Shown here piece after piece: positions 43,590 to 55,187 of a stretch of DNA of 64,000 bases (positions within the stretch are counted from its first letter, which is position 1; the number at the start of each line of letters is the position of its first letter). Where the stretch lies: assembly GCA_002778195.1 (NCBI GenBank), contig PCDI01000005.1, positions 773,075 to 837,074 of the forward strand, written 5' to 3'. The notes beneath the pieces were generated by a model, which saw nothing but the letters and a program-made list of their open reading frames with translations, ran no database searches and was not told where the DNA came from. This DNA is from Raffaelea ambrosiae. Its lineage: Eukaryota > Ascomycota > Sordariomycetes > Ophiostomatales > Ophiostomataceae. The translations under genes were made by a program, and so were the position numbers.

Positions 43590-45079
43590 TCACAGCTCCG
43601 AGGCCCACTCCTCCGGGACGACGACATCGTCGGCGTTGTCACCGGCATCGTCGGCGTCGTCGACGTAGGGACCCAGACGGGCCACGACGTCGGCAATGGT
43701 GTGGACGTTGTCGTGCCACGGGTAGCCGGTGTCCTCGTCGGTGCTGTTGGGGGCGGGCGTCGGCAGCGGCGGGAAGACCAGACGGCTGACCTCCTGGATG
43801 ACGCCGTTCTTGGCCACGCCGTCCTGGACGGTGACGCGCACGCCCGCGTTGACGGTCATGAAGATGTGGCCGGGGAAGGTGGTGACGTTGACGGACACGG
43901 TGGCGTTCTTGAGCAGGGTGGGCAGCTCGTAGTGGGTGCGGTTGACGAGGCCGTCCAGCGAGGGCACGGTCTCGGCCGCGCTGGGGGCGCCGTAGTAGGC
44001 GTCGCTGTAGACGGTGGCGTTGGGCACGATGGAGTACTTGAGCAGGGCGTCGAGGTACTTGAGGCCCTTGGGCGTGTTGAACAGGAACGCGTTCAGCTTG
44101 GGGCTCAGCTGGTCAAAGGCGGCGTTGGTCGGGGCCAGGACGGTCGAGCCGTTCATGACCAGGCCGTGGATGTACTGCACAAAGTTGGTCTTCTGCATGG
44201 CCAGCATCAGGGTCGAGTAGCGGAGGGGGAGGCGGGCCAGCTGGGCACCGACAAAGGTGGGCGGCGTGACAATGGTGTCGACCGCGTGGAGGACCCCGTT
44301 CTTGGCGACCTGTGTGTGTGTGTTAGAGAGACCGGCCCTGTTTTTTGTTTTTTTTTCCCATACGTCCCGTCTCTGGATTCACATACAAAGTTGGGGGCCA
44401 CGACATGGCTGTAAAAGTTGAGGCGCAGGCCACCCTTCTCAAAGCGGGTGCGCAGACGCTGCGGCGCGCCGCCCAGCAGGCTCTCGTTGTGGGCCGTCGG
44501 GACGGTGTGCGTCTTGTACATGACCTTGTACGGCACGGGCTCGAGGCCGACGTGGTAGCGGACAATGGCCTCGAGGGCGTCGCCGGTCGCGTTGAGCTCG
44601 CCGCCGGGCAGCTTCTCGAACGCGGTGTCGACGGGCACGAAGAGGGTCGAGTTGACCGCGGTGCTGTTGAGCAGGTCGACGAGGTCGTCGTACTGGTCGA
44701 CGAGGGCGGCGAACTTGGTGGTGTAGTTGTTGCCCGTCAGCAGCTGGTAGATGGTGTAGTTGGCAAACTTGTGCTTCTTCTTGCCGTCGGCGAAGAAGGA
44801 CGGGCAGTTCTCGGGGCTGTCGCAGAAGGTGTCGTCACGGGACGGAGGGGCGCCGGACGACTGGTCCTCGTCCTGCTCGTGGCGGAGGATGGCCTCGGCA
44901 TGGGCGATGCCCTCGCGCAGCCAGCCGTTGATGGCGTCCAGGCCGGTCTGGAAGGCATCGTGGAGGTGGGCCATGGGAGCATCGACGTGGTTGCCGTCGT
45001 CGAGGACGAGCTCCTTGACCATGAATTGGTCTGGCACAACCAGGGCCGAAGCCACGGCAGCGAAAGCGAGGAACTTCAT
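43590..45079 (-). CDS. Secreted two-domain fasciclin (FAS1) protein
   Basis: Two exons on the complement (44387-45079, 43590-44309) give 470 residues. The signal peptide is MKFLAFAAVASALVV. FAS1 domain 1 (about 105-255) contains YTIYQLLTGNNYTTKF, NSTLFVPVDTAFEKLP, IVRYHVGLEPV, and VAKNGVLHAVDTIVTPP just after the splice. FAS1 domain 2 (about 260-420) contains STVLAPTNAAFDQLSP, LKYLDALLKYSIVPNATVY and VAKNGVIQEVSRLVFPP. Several N-glycosylation sequons occur. FAS1 domains mediate adhesion at the cell surface. The acidic C-terminus (DDADDAGDNADDVVVPEE) has no hydrophobic tail, so no GPI anchor is expected and the protein is probably released or wall-held. The intron acceptor follows a (CA)n run. 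Confidence 0.88.
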
Positions 45080-46679
45080 GCTGAGGTGAAAGCGTGTACG
45101 GGCTGTGTGGTTGGGCAAGACACGATGTGTAAGACGGGCACCGGCACGTCAACAGGCCAATGGGGCAGTCCAATGGAGAAGAGGCCAATGGACGGAAGAG
45201 TAGACAGAGAAGGGAAGAGAGAAGGGGAAGACCACAAGAACAAAGCAAGAAAACCCGAAGAGGAACATACAACGGAGAGGCAGACGGAAGAAGATGATGG
45301 GGGGGGGGGGCAGGCCAAGAGGTGCCGTTGTGGTGTAGCTGCTGTGGATCTGTCTAATATACTCATAGCTACGGCTGGGCAAGGCGAGGCGCTGTGTGTG
45401 AGAGGCTGGAGCAGCAAAAAGGCTCTCAAGGCCAAAATGCCCGAGCGGGTGACGTCAAGGGTGCTAGCGCCGGTTTGCGGCCAGAGCCTGGGCCTGGGCG
45501 TAGGGGACCTCCAGCGCTTAAGCGAGCTCCTTGTATGGGGCACAGTCTCACAGTGCCCGATAATACGGTGCTCGACAGAATTCTTTGACAGAACGTTGAG
45601 CCACCGCCCGCGCCGAAATAGGGAAGGGACAGTCCGGGGACAGCGCGAATTACAGGGGGGGACAAGCCACCAAATGCGACGTCAAAACCACTACAACTTT
45701 TTGTCCTCGCTCCCTATTTGTCTCTGCACATCCCATTTTTCGTTCGCCCGATAGCGCTAGCAAAACGAAAAAACCAAAAAAAAAATTTGCACTGTCAACT
45801 GGCCCGGCCACCCCAGACAGACGCCACAGCTCTGGTGGATCTGCCCACCTTTTCAGGGGAGATCGATGCAACTTACAGGGACCTGGGGGAGGCTACCTTA
45901 CCGCGGGGGCCACCGTTTCCGCTGGCCTGATGGACTTGGGCGGAGGCCGGCCAGCTCCGCAAGGCGTCTCCCACCACGGAGCAGGCCACGAGCGCCGGGG
46001 GAGAGAAAAAGCTGCTGCCTGACGATGTTGATGGAACACTGACAGAATTCAATTCACAATCCATTGAGCACAACGAAGAAAAGGGCCAGAAAAAGTTTTC
46101 CCGTCGTTTCCAGTCAGGCGTTGGGTCGAACCTTTTTTTCCGTCCACCGTCCACACGTGGTGAGCCGAGTCTTGGAGACTGGATGAGACTGGATGACGCG
46201 AGGAAGAAGGCGAACCATTGCGAAGATCACATCATTGGGGGGTTCTCTCCTCTTCCTCTCGCCTCGCTCTCGCCGCGCGCTTTCGCCAATCAGCAAGCTT
46301 CGAATGTCTACGCGTGCACGCTGTGGGAACCTGATAAGGCTCTGTGCCGATCTTGACTGGGAACGGAGACGAATCGAGATTCTATCTCAGAGGCCTGGCT
46401 GGGATGGTCTGCAAGTACGCCGGACACACCAGATACACAAAAAAGACAAGATCCACAGATACACAAGGATGCCCAGAGTTGAGCAAGCCACATCCAAAAA
46501 AACAAGTACCTCGTCCCCCCTTTGTGCTAGTGGCAGCACGGCATCCCTGGACGAAATCCAGTTTCTACACAGCTCACCCCACACTAGCGAGACCGTCTGT
46601 CACGATGCAAGCCGCATGCAAGTCAGTGTCTTTTGTCAGGCAAAACGACAAGACACTTCTTGGCGCAAGAAACGTCGGT
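45080..46679. other. Intergenic region right of the FAS1 gene
   Basis: About 1.6 kb: the FAS1 promoter on the left and the 3' flank of the Rossmann-fold gene on the right. It has a G10 run at about 45300-45310. Frames are short and overlapping with no motif. I see no gene. Confidence 0.5.
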
Positions 46680-47523
46680 TCACGGCGTGTGTTCGGACCC
46701 CCCCAGCCTTATCAGGTCGTCGTTCAGAATGGTGTCTGCGCGAAACCCGTTCTCGGCCAACTGGACCAGACTGCGAGCCAATGGCGTCTGCCAAATCGCC
46801 GGCGCCAAGAACCGGAGCAGGGCTCGCAGAGGCTTGTCGTTTTCGAGCACAGTGGCTGGCTTGGCGATCAACACCGCGAGCGTGGCTTCGCTGGTCTGGG
46901 CCAGGGCCAGCAGGTCCGTTTCCACTTCGCCCTGGTCCAGGTTAGATAAGAGGACAGGGAAGTGTAGAAACAGGGGAGGTGTGGTTGACAGTTGGAAAGG
47001 AGTGGGTGAAGAATGGGTGTGTTTGCCAAACGGCAAGTGCGGAACGAGAAACAGACGGCCAACCTACCCGCATCCGCCTCGTCGCCTGCAGAAAGTACAG
47101 CGTCTGCGTCTGGTCGCGCACCACAAACGCGCCGCTCACGTAGACGAACCGCAGCAGCGGCCGCGGCTTGCCGTCGTCCCTGCCGGCCTCCTCCCCCTGC
47201 TCCTCGGCCCGGAGAGCCGCCAGGGTGCGCGCCGCGTACAGCGTGAAGTCGTAGTTGATGACCCGGCACTGGGCGAGGTCGCGCATGGCCGGGACGCCGA
47301 GGCACCAAATGCACGCATCCGCCCCGCGGAGAGCCTCGCGGGTCTCGACGCTGTAGTGGAGGAAATCCGGGACCAGCACCACGCGGGCCTTGTCGTGCGC
47401 GGCGGCTTCCGGCAGAGGCCGGCGGGCGAGCACGACCAGCGACGTGATGGCCGCGTTGGCGAGGCACTGCCGGAGCACTTCGCGGCCGATGCGGCCCGTG
47501 GCGCCGGTCAAGATGACCTTCAT
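46680..47523 (-). CDS. NAD(P)-binding Rossmann-fold protein (atypical SDR/NmrA-like)
   Basis: Two exons on the complement (47068-47523, 46680-46931) give 235 residues. The dinucleotide motif starts the protein: MKVILTGATGRIGREVLRQC, the GxxGxxG of atypical short-chain dehydrogenases. A second strand VVLARRPLP and a DACIWCLGVP strand that closes the site follow. LLRFVYVSGAFVVRD is the equivalent of the catalytic-region strand, but there is no YxxxK, so classical dehydrogenase activity is doubtful. Relatives include HTATIP2-like and NmrA-like sensor proteins. The ATG at 47523 is chosen because it begins the Rossmann strand; upstream in-frame sequence is low-complexity. The 136-nt intron has a CTAAC branch site. 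Confidence 0.78.
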
Positions 47524-48082
47524 GGCGGGGGGGGGATGTTGGTTGATTTTGCTTGGTGATCTTCGTGACGATGCTGAGACGCTCTCGTTCTCGTCTGCAA
47601 TGGATATGCTCTTGCGATGCTCTTCCAACGCTCTTCCAATGCTCTCCAGACACTCCCCCGATACGGTTCTTGCTCAATGGCCTCCCCCAAGACAAGGACG
47701 ACCGTAAAGTACGAGGCAGGCAAGCAGGCAGGCAGGCAGGCAAGACGCGCAACACTCCGCCGGGCCAACGACACTCTGATTTGCTGACATCACAGCACGA
47801 CTCCGGACCGACAAATACAGTTCCGCTCCGTCCACACAAAAAACACAAACAAAAAAAATCAACTTGCTACCATTAATTGCATGTCCGTCCATGCCCATAC
47901 CCCAAATATATGCCGAATATTTCGCAGTCCCATGGTCGGCTCTTCAACAACAAATCTCTTTATGATACAACGACACTTCGACGCTGAGTGACACCATCCG
48001 ACCAAACCACACAGTCCAGCTACACGTCGAAAAATTCACACGCCTATCCCCCCCCCCTCTTCACTCTTTTTCGTTTCCCCTC
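47524..48082. other. Intergenic region with (GGCA)n repeat
   Basis: About 560 bp upstream of the Rossmann gene and downstream of the aminopeptidase. It contains a (GGCA)n microsatellite at about 47718-47742 and a G8 run next to the start codon. No gene is seen. Confidence 0.6.
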
Positions 48083-50145
48083 CTACTGCTGCCACTCCCC
48101 GTCCACCGCCTCCCAGTTCTCCAGGAAGCCCTGGAAGAACTGGACGCCCAGGCCCGGGTCCAGCGCACCCGTCGTCGCCCGGATGCTGTGCATGCTCAGC
48201 TGCGGGATGCCGGCGTCCGCGCTCTTGACGCCCAGCGCCGAGCTCAGGGCGGGCCCGATGGTGCCGCCGCTGCGCGAGTCGTTCCGGATCATGAACCGCT
48301 GCAGCGTCGACCCGCACTTCTCGGCCACGCGGTCCAGCTGCGCCGTCGACACGCTGTCTGTCGGCATGTGGCCGTTGCTGTCGCACACCACGGCCACGCC
48401 GACGTTGAGCCGCGGCGCGTGGTCCGCCAGGTAGTTGCCCAAAAAGTTGGGGTGCACCGCGTGCGTCACGTCCGACGACACCAGGAAGCTGGCCGCCAGC
48501 GTGCGGGCCACCAGCCCGGGGCCGAAGGCCTCGTTCGCCGGCGCCAGCGCCTCGACGATGCGCTCAATGGTCAGCGGCAAAAAGTTGCTGCGCGCGCCCT
48601 GGCGCAGCAGGCTGCCAATCTCCTCGTCGTCAAAGACGGCCAGCAGGCGGATGACGCCCGAGGTGTCGTTGTCCTGGGCCCGGATCAGGCCCACCAGCGC
48701 CGCCCACGAGCAGATCTTGTCGTCGATGCGCCCGGCCGAGATGAGCTCCTTGTCCAGGCCAAACACGGTGGCCGGCTGCGGGTCGAACAGCTCGAGCTCC
48801 CAGTTGACAATCGACGTGTACGACTTGATGCCCAGCTCGGACGCGATCAGCTTGACCAGCTTGGGCGGCTGCGACGCCACAAAGGAGCCTACCGGTCCCA
48901 GGGGCTCGGCCTCGGCCGCCGCCGTCTTCGTTCCCAGCCCGCCAGGCAGGTCGCTGTTGTCGAGGCCAATGATGGGCACCATTTCGGTTTCCTTGTTGCC
49001 CTTGCCCGTCATGGAGACGCCGAAATGGGGAGCAATCGTCGGGACCTTGGCGACTATTGGAAAAAAAAAAAAAAAAAGGTTAGCTCCCATGTAGACCAAG
49101 GATACGCCTCTCTCAAGAGTCAACTCGTTGGGCACCCACTTGGCCAGTCCAGCTTCACCAGCCGCGTGGTCGTCTTGCCCGTGTCTGGGTCCCGCACCAC
49201 CACGCGGCCGCCGATGCTCAGCTCCCGGTCCCACCACGTCGAGTTGAGCGCGCCCGCATACGGCGCCACGCCCAGCTGCACAAACCCGGCCTTGTTCGGC
49301 TTGGCGCTGATCGGCTTGAGCTTGGTCGTCAGCGAGTCGATGTGGCCCGCCACCATGGCCACGCCGTTGCCCGGCTGGTAGGCGCCGCCCACCGTGAACG
49401 CGGCCAGCGCGCTGCCGTTGCGCGAGACATAGTACTTGCCGCCGGGCCGCAGCCGCGCCGTCCAGTCCTCGCGGGCGCTCAGCTCCTCAAAGCCGACGGC
49501 CGCCAGCTTCTGCTGGAAGTAGTGGACCGTGTGGAAAATCGTCGGGTTCTCGGTCATGAAGTGCAGGTACGGCTTGGTGAAGCTCGCGGGGGCGCCGCTC
49601 TTCCACGCGCAGATGACGCACGCGGGCTGGGAGGAGGAAGAGGAAGCGCCGACGGTCCCGGCCTGGCCCTGGCCCGGGCCCGCGTGGCGGTGGTCCCGGA
49701 GCACACGGCACTGGTAGACCTCGTTGAGCCGCATGTGGCTGGCACAGTTGGCACAGATGGGGTTCTCCGTCGCATGACGCCAGGCCATTTCCGTCATGAC
49801 AAAGCACTGGGACTCGATGGACGGCGACGGCGGCGCCGGCACGAGCGTGAACGGGTGCCGCTGGTGCTGCTGCGGTGGCGGCGGCCGTTCCTGGCCATTG
49901 TTCTCGACAGGCTCCGGGAGCTGTTCGTGGAGGTGTCCCTGAAAGTCCGGCTGGGGGTGCTCGTCCCCGGCCACAACCTGGCCCTCCTCGCTGCCACAGC
50001 GCTTTCTACCGCCAAACACGCTGAGGCCGTTGAGGCCGTCGGCAAAGTCATTGACCTCGTCGAGCGACGAGTCGGTTGTGGTCGACACCAGCGAGTGGCG
50101 GGAGCCGGTCGCTCGGTCGGGTAGCTGGGCTGTTTGCCGGACCAT
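48083..50145 (-). CDS. M18 metallo-aminopeptidase (vacuolar Ape1/aspartyl aminopeptidase type) with long N-terminal extension
   Basis: Two exons on the complement (49140-50145, 48083-49053) give 658 residues. The M18 domain runs from about 190 to the end. It begins KPYLHFMTENPTIFHTVHYF, with metal ligands in AGHIDSLTTKLKPIS (His about 268), SAGRIDDKICSW, DDEEIGS, SSDVTHAVHPNF and LSMHSIR. These peptidases form dodecamers and remove N-terminal residues; yeast Ape1 reaches the vacuole by the Cvt pathway. The first 190 residues are extra. They are Pro/Gln-rich and contain Cys131, Cys134, Cys146, Cys176 and Cys179, a zinc-finger-like arrangement (CANC ... CVIC). The ATG at 50145 is the only in-frame ATG upstream of the finger. 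The intron has a GTGGGT donor and a GCTAAC branch site. Confidence 0.88.
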
Positions 50146-51400
50146 GATGGGGGAAGGACCAGAAAAGGGACGGACAAGGAGCGAGGCAGGAAGGTGGTTT
50201 TTTTTTTTTCGAAGATGGAAAGCAAGAGCGGACAACGATACGACGAAGCGACGAGGCGACAACTGGGAACGTACTCGTAGATGCACAGAAGAGTGATGGC
50301 TCACACACAACGAGAGGGCAGAGAGGAAGGCAGAAGAAGATAGGGGCTCCGGATAGCCTTATCTATGGCGACGAATGGCGATCTCGCACACTGGAGGTTG
50401 CCATTGGCAGCAGCAGCTGGCCAGAGCTCGGCAAGACCCACCGGGCGCTAACAGTAAGCACAGCAACCCCACGCGGGAGGCTGGGGCACGGCAGGCTCGC
50501 TGCGGCTGATTGGTTTTCTGTTACTGGGCATTGAGACAGGGGGTCGAGTTTGTGGTGGGCGAGCCCAGCGAAACGGGTGCGAGAAATCAGGGGCATGCAT
50601 GTGGCCCTGGCAGGACGTGTGTTGGAGAGCCTGGCCATGAAGCCACCTGGAAAGATGGCTTGGCTTTCCTCCGAATGACGGGGCCGACTTCAGGCGTCGT
50701 GTGCAAACGCTGCATGTCTTCTGCAGCACTGGTCGCGAGTTGGTAGAACAATTTCACAGGTCTGACTCAGGCCAATGTGGATTATGCCCAGCCTTGACAG
50801 CTGCCAATGGCCCAGGCCGAGGAATGTGTCCGTGGATTGCGTAGATTGCGATCCCCAGTTGTCACGGACACGAGAACAGACCATAGCAGAGCGCCCGGCC
50901 TCTTTGTGAGGCCTTGCTGCGATCCCCGATTTGCATCGTCGGCCGGCATGCCTTTGCGGCTGACACATTTCAGCAACCGGCGCAACCAAGGACTACCCAA
51001 ATAGGAAGGCGGGTGTTGGACCCACTTCGAAATACGAGCCGACACAGCCAGCTCCCGTCCGGGCAACCACCGCCGACTGTTGACAGTCCGGTGGGCGAGA
51101 ATGAAAGCGGCCGACCCCGGATACCAGAACATATTCCAGAGCATGGCCTTTCAGCTGTCGTTTCAAGTATTCGCCGTGAAACGCATAACCCGCTGTTTGA
51201 TGATACGAACTCCTTTCGTGTTTGCGAAAATGAATCAAAGACAAAGAAATAACAGACGAAAGACAAAAAAATACAAGAAAAAAAAAATAAAGAAAGTAAC
51301 CAAAGAAAACAAAAACATCTAATAGTAAATAGACCATCTCCAAACCTAGACGTTTGCTTTTTCTCCTCCAATTTCTGCCACTCTGACAGCCTTTCACAAG
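50146..51400. other. Intergenic region upstream of the M18 gene
   Basis: About 1.25 kb. Poly(T) and A-rich stretches occur at 50199-50210 and 51235-51320. Frames are short and none shows family similarity. Confidence 0.5.
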
Positions 51401-52440
51401 TTACCAAGTGCTGTTGGACATACCCAAGTCCGTATTCCTACAACACGTTTGCTGGACAACCCGCCCTCCTTTTCTCAATTCTGCTCTTTTTCTTGTCACG
51501 AGTGCCCACAAAGTGGCAATGCAACGCCACGTGCCGGCCATCTTCAGGCCATTGCGTATGCAGAGATAGACACCCGCTATCATGGAAGGGAAAAAGAAGA
51601 TGCTTGGTAGAATGGCGGGTCCTGTTCGGTTGGAGACGGCCATGGTGGCTGCAATGGCTAGGATGGCGTCGAGAGCTGGGGAGATGTTTGCTCCGAGTCC
51701 CACGCAGATGTTAACAAGATGCCAATGAAGGATGTATGTGACAAAGAGGAAATACTAAATGCTCCAGAAAAGATCCATAGACGAATTTACAACGATTTCA
51801 ACAAAGTGTCGAGGTTGTTGTTGAGATGCTAAATACAAGACGTGTTGAAGGCGCCCTTACACGCTGCATACCCTATCAGGACTAGCGCGAGTCTTGCTTC
51901 TCGCCTCTCCTTCACAACGACTGCCTCTTCCGGCGTGCTTTCGTCTCCTAGATCAACCAAAGTCGTGATGGGTAGGCATCGTGACAAAGCAGATGCGCAA
52001 GACATCGCAATATCACCTAGAAGTAGGTACAGTACGAGACAAGCCGACAAGGCATGTAGGCGGGAACGAAATTTTTTGGGCCATACAGAGACTTTGGAAG
52101 ATGTGTTGGCGCTCGTTCAAGCCCAGGATCGACTTCGTGGTGAACAGCTCCGGCTCCGAGGCGTCAGTCAGAATGAAGGCTGGCTGAATCCCCGTGGCCA
52201 GCCGGATGGCCCGCAGCCGATCCACGACCCACGCCCGCGTCTCGGGGCGGGTTCATCGGCGAGCAACCCGCCAGAAACAGGGACCACAGCAAGACGTACA
52301 CAGGCACCCGAGGCCGGAGCCGTAGGCTGCCTATCATCGCTGCTGCAGTCGAGGCAGGACGTGCCCAGGGCAGCGTCGCAATGGACATGTCCTAGCATCG
52401 GCGGCACCGATGCCAGGATGCCGTCGCGCATCTCGGCCTC
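51401..52440 (-). pseudogene. Unresolved membrane-protein locus, possibly degraded
   Basis: On the complement, three blocks read like protein. Block A (about 52086-52225) contains RLRAIRLATGIQPAFILTD. Block B (51850-52016) contains TTLVDLGDESTPEEAVVVKE. Block C (51401-51754) contains ILHWHLVNICVGLGANISP and a second hydrophobic helix near PSIFFFPSMIAGVYL. A joins B in phase through a GTATGG...TTCTAG intron. B does not join C in phase at the obvious GTATGC/TTTAG sites. A GTAAGG donor with a GAG acceptor at about 51690 would work but deletes a likely membrane helix. Upstream, two alternative frames around 52260-52440 compete for the N-terminus. Either the splicing is unusual or a frameshift has broken the gene. 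No family is recognized. Confidence 0.35.
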
Positions 52441-54248
52441 CTGGACGACGCTGCAAGGGCCTGTGCGGTAACGTCTGGTTGGGAATGCCACCACTGGCAA
52501 GAGACGTCTGGCGGTGCCCTGACTCGTCGGCGCCAACCATTGATTGGGTTGTGGCCGTCTCCGAGGAACCACCTGCTGGTACAGGGGGACCGGGCGATGC
52601 GCCAGCCGCCCTGAGCGGGTGGCATGGCTTCTGATCAGAATCTCGGGGAGACAAGATCACCCACAAGACAGTGACCTGCGCGCAGCAGGACGGCAGCCGG
52701 GAGTGCGGTCCCTACGCCAGGCGAAGCAGGACGCTCGGCCGGACCTGTTCGCCGTTGCGCGGTCGTGTGGCGTGGCTGGCCTGGCGAGAGGGCGCTGGAC
52801 AGCGCGCAGCTACATTCGTTGGATTCTCCTACTTCTCCTTGTGCCAGAGCACCTGGCATCCATTTCCCACCCGTCTCCACAGCGTCCCCGGCCACGCCGC
52901 CCACAGCGAGAGGCCCCAGTGCCAGCGCCGTCTGCCGCGACAACCGCTGGTCCCGCCCGTGCAGGCTGCTCGCGGACCGGGCATCCGCGATGCCAAACTG
53001 CGTGCAGACCGCGCGGCTGTGCGCTTGCGAGACGTGGAAGAAAACAGCGTGCGAGCGGACGGATCCTCCGAGCTGGGCCGCATGGTGACCCTCGGCCTTG
53101 GAGGATGGCTGGACAACGCCGTCCTCTGACGGAAGCGCTCCCTTCTTTCTAGTCGGCACGTATATATAAAGCAGAGGCTCTGCCAGAAAGAAAAAAAGAA
53201 AAAAAAAAACACAGATTTTTTGCGTTGTCTTAGTTGCTTTTAATTTGCTCTTTCTAACGCTGTTTTTCGATGTTTTCCGGCATCTTGAAAATAACAAGCC
53301 GCAAGCCGGCTCTCTTGTGCTACCCCCTATCTGATCCGTACCTACCGAAACCATTATTAGTAAAACCTCCTCCCTCCTTTCGGCCAGTATACCAGCAATG
53401 AGAGGAAGGGGGCCTGTTTATTGCCTTTTTGATAAAAGAGTAATAAAAGAGTCCCTCAAATACTCGCTTGTGGGTAGGGAGCCGTTAGTTGGGTTGTTTG
53501 TTTGGTTGCTGTCCTCGTTCCGCTTTCGTTGGTGACCTGACACGGGATCCTATGGTTCACTATGACCCCTACGTTATTTGTGGCGTGGAATCCTCCTATG
53601 AGAGCTATTTACGAGGCTATATGATACCAACAACGACCCAAACGTGTACATCTATGGCCATAAACGGTATAGGGTAAGAAGGGAGTTTGATCTTTATACG
53701 ATGGCACTCATCAATGATTCAGCATCTCTTTATCAAAGAAGAAGATGAAGTCACCTATTACTAACAGCTGAAACGTGCTGTACCTAATGCACTGATCATA
53801 CGTTGGGAGGAACGAAAGGACTGGGAAGAAATGGCAAAGCAAACCGAAAGCGCCAGCTGCAGCGTTCGAAAGGCATTGCAAAGGGCCGCTGCAAGGCCGC
53901 ATAGACACCTTTGTAGAGTGGATTTGCCTGTGTTTTCGTTTACCGGCGGTGGTTCTACGGCGGACGTGATGATGTGTAATGGAATAGAAAGAATTCTACC
54001 TGCGAGTTTCAATTTGCGGAAGTTTGACACGATACGCAGAAGGGGAGAAATATCCACGTGCTTGGTTAGGTAGGACAACTGACTGCATCGAATTCTTACT
54101 ACTCGAACACTCCACCCCATCGTGCAATAGCCTACCCTGTATCGATTGTGCTCCCTTCCTTCTTTCCTGGCCCTTGATGATATTCGCGTAACCGTTCTGG
54201 GCTGGCCACTCCGCACAAAATCTCTAGACCATACACTGGCACGCATAG
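52441..54248. other. Intergenic region
   Basis: About 1.8 kb. GC-rich, Arg/Ala-coding frames on both strands at 52544-53354 look like base-composition artefacts. The rest (53355-54248) is mixed sequence with no motif. No gene is supported, although a missing N-terminal exon of the 51.4-52.4 kb locus could lie at 52441-53100. Confidence 0.4.
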
Positions 54249-55187
54249 CTAGAGCATTGGTGCGGGTACCATGTCCTTCCCCTTCAGCCCGCGGTTCATC
54301 GCCGCCTCGTACTGGAGCTCTTCCTTGGCGACACCCAGTTCTTCCATGAGCTGTTTGTTTCGGTCCGTGAGCTCCCGGATTGTCTGGGAATGCCGCTCGC
54401 TGTTGTTCTTGAAGAAGCGCACATGCTTCTGCAGCTCCTCCACCCGGCCGTCCTGCTGGCTAGACGCAGCGGCGGTCGCCTCAGCCAGGGCCCCTTCCGC
54501 TCGGGCTTGCGCAGCACAGGCGGTCTCCTTCTCCTGCTCCAGCCTGGCGATCGTCTGGGACAGCTGCAGCTGCGCAGACTGCTCGTCGGCCAGCTCCCTG
54601 TCCTTGAGGCGCAGCAGCTCGTCTCGGCTGCGCAGGGCGGCCGCAAAGTCGTCGAACTGCTTCTGCTGCGTCTGGTACTGCATCATACCGGGCGCCGTGA
54701 TCCCGCCGGCTGCGGCAGCAGGGCCCAGGGCGCCGAAGTAGGGCGCGGGCTGCAGCGCGCCCCATGGCTGGAGTGCTGTGCTGTTGTTGTTGTTGTCGTT
54801 GTTGACAGTCTGGTCTAGCTGCGATCGGAGGTCTGCACACTCGGACACTTTGGCGGCCAGCTGCGATTTGGTCGCGTCGAGCTTGTTTTCCGTGTCGAGA
54901 AGGTCGGCCATCATGTCGTCCAGTACGGCCTCCTTGGCCACGGCATCCGACTTCAGCTGCTGGACTTCCGCCCGGAGCCGTGCACTCTCATCGCCTTCCT
55001 CCCCGTAGGCCGCCGAGTTCTGTTGTAGAGACTGCTGTTGGATGCCATTCGCGCCCATGTCCATTCCGTCTGCGATGGTCTGGTATGGGCTTTCTCGAAC
55101 AGCCATGCTGCTCGTGTCGTGCAAGACGAGCTGTTGGCGGTTCTCTGCCATTGTGGAAGCAGCACTGTCAATGGTCTGGATGGTCAT
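54249..55187 (-). CDS. Coiled-coil protein of unknown function
   Basis: A single-exon gene of 312 residues on the complement. The ATG at 55187 starts MTIQTIDSAASTMAEN. Residues about 60-125 form one coiled coil (ARLRAEVQQLKSDAVAKEAV ... TKSQLAAKVSECADLRSQL). An Asn-rich NNDNNNN hinge and an Ala/Gly/Pro linker follow. A second, longer coiled coil runs from about 165 to 300 (LRSRDELLRLKDRELADEQS ... IRELTDRNKQLMEELGVAKE). There are no membrane segments or signal peptide. I do not recognize a family. It diverges from the UBA-AAA+ gene across 771 bp. Confidence 0.7.
   Translation of the reverse strand: MTIQTIDSAASTMAENRQQLVLHDTSSMAVRESPYQTIADGMDMGANGIQQQSLQQNSAAYGEEGDESARLRAEVQQLKSDAVAKEAVLDDMMADLLDTENKLDATKSQLAAKVSECADLRSQLDQTVNNDNNNNSTALQPWGALQPAPYFGALGPAAAAGGITAPGMMQYQTQQKQFDDFAAALRSRDELLRLKDRELADEQSAQLQLSQTIARLEQEKETACAAQARAEGALAEATAAASSQQDGRVEELQKHVRFFKNNSERHSQTIRELTDRNKQLMEELGVAKEELQYEAAMNRGLKGKDMVPAPML

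Noticed and set aside
52635..53354. 239-residue minus-strand frame that might be the N-terminus of the membrane-protein locus
   Set aside because: Both strands are open in this GC-rich block, and the frame includes a Phe/Leu run from poly(T). No splice connection was found.
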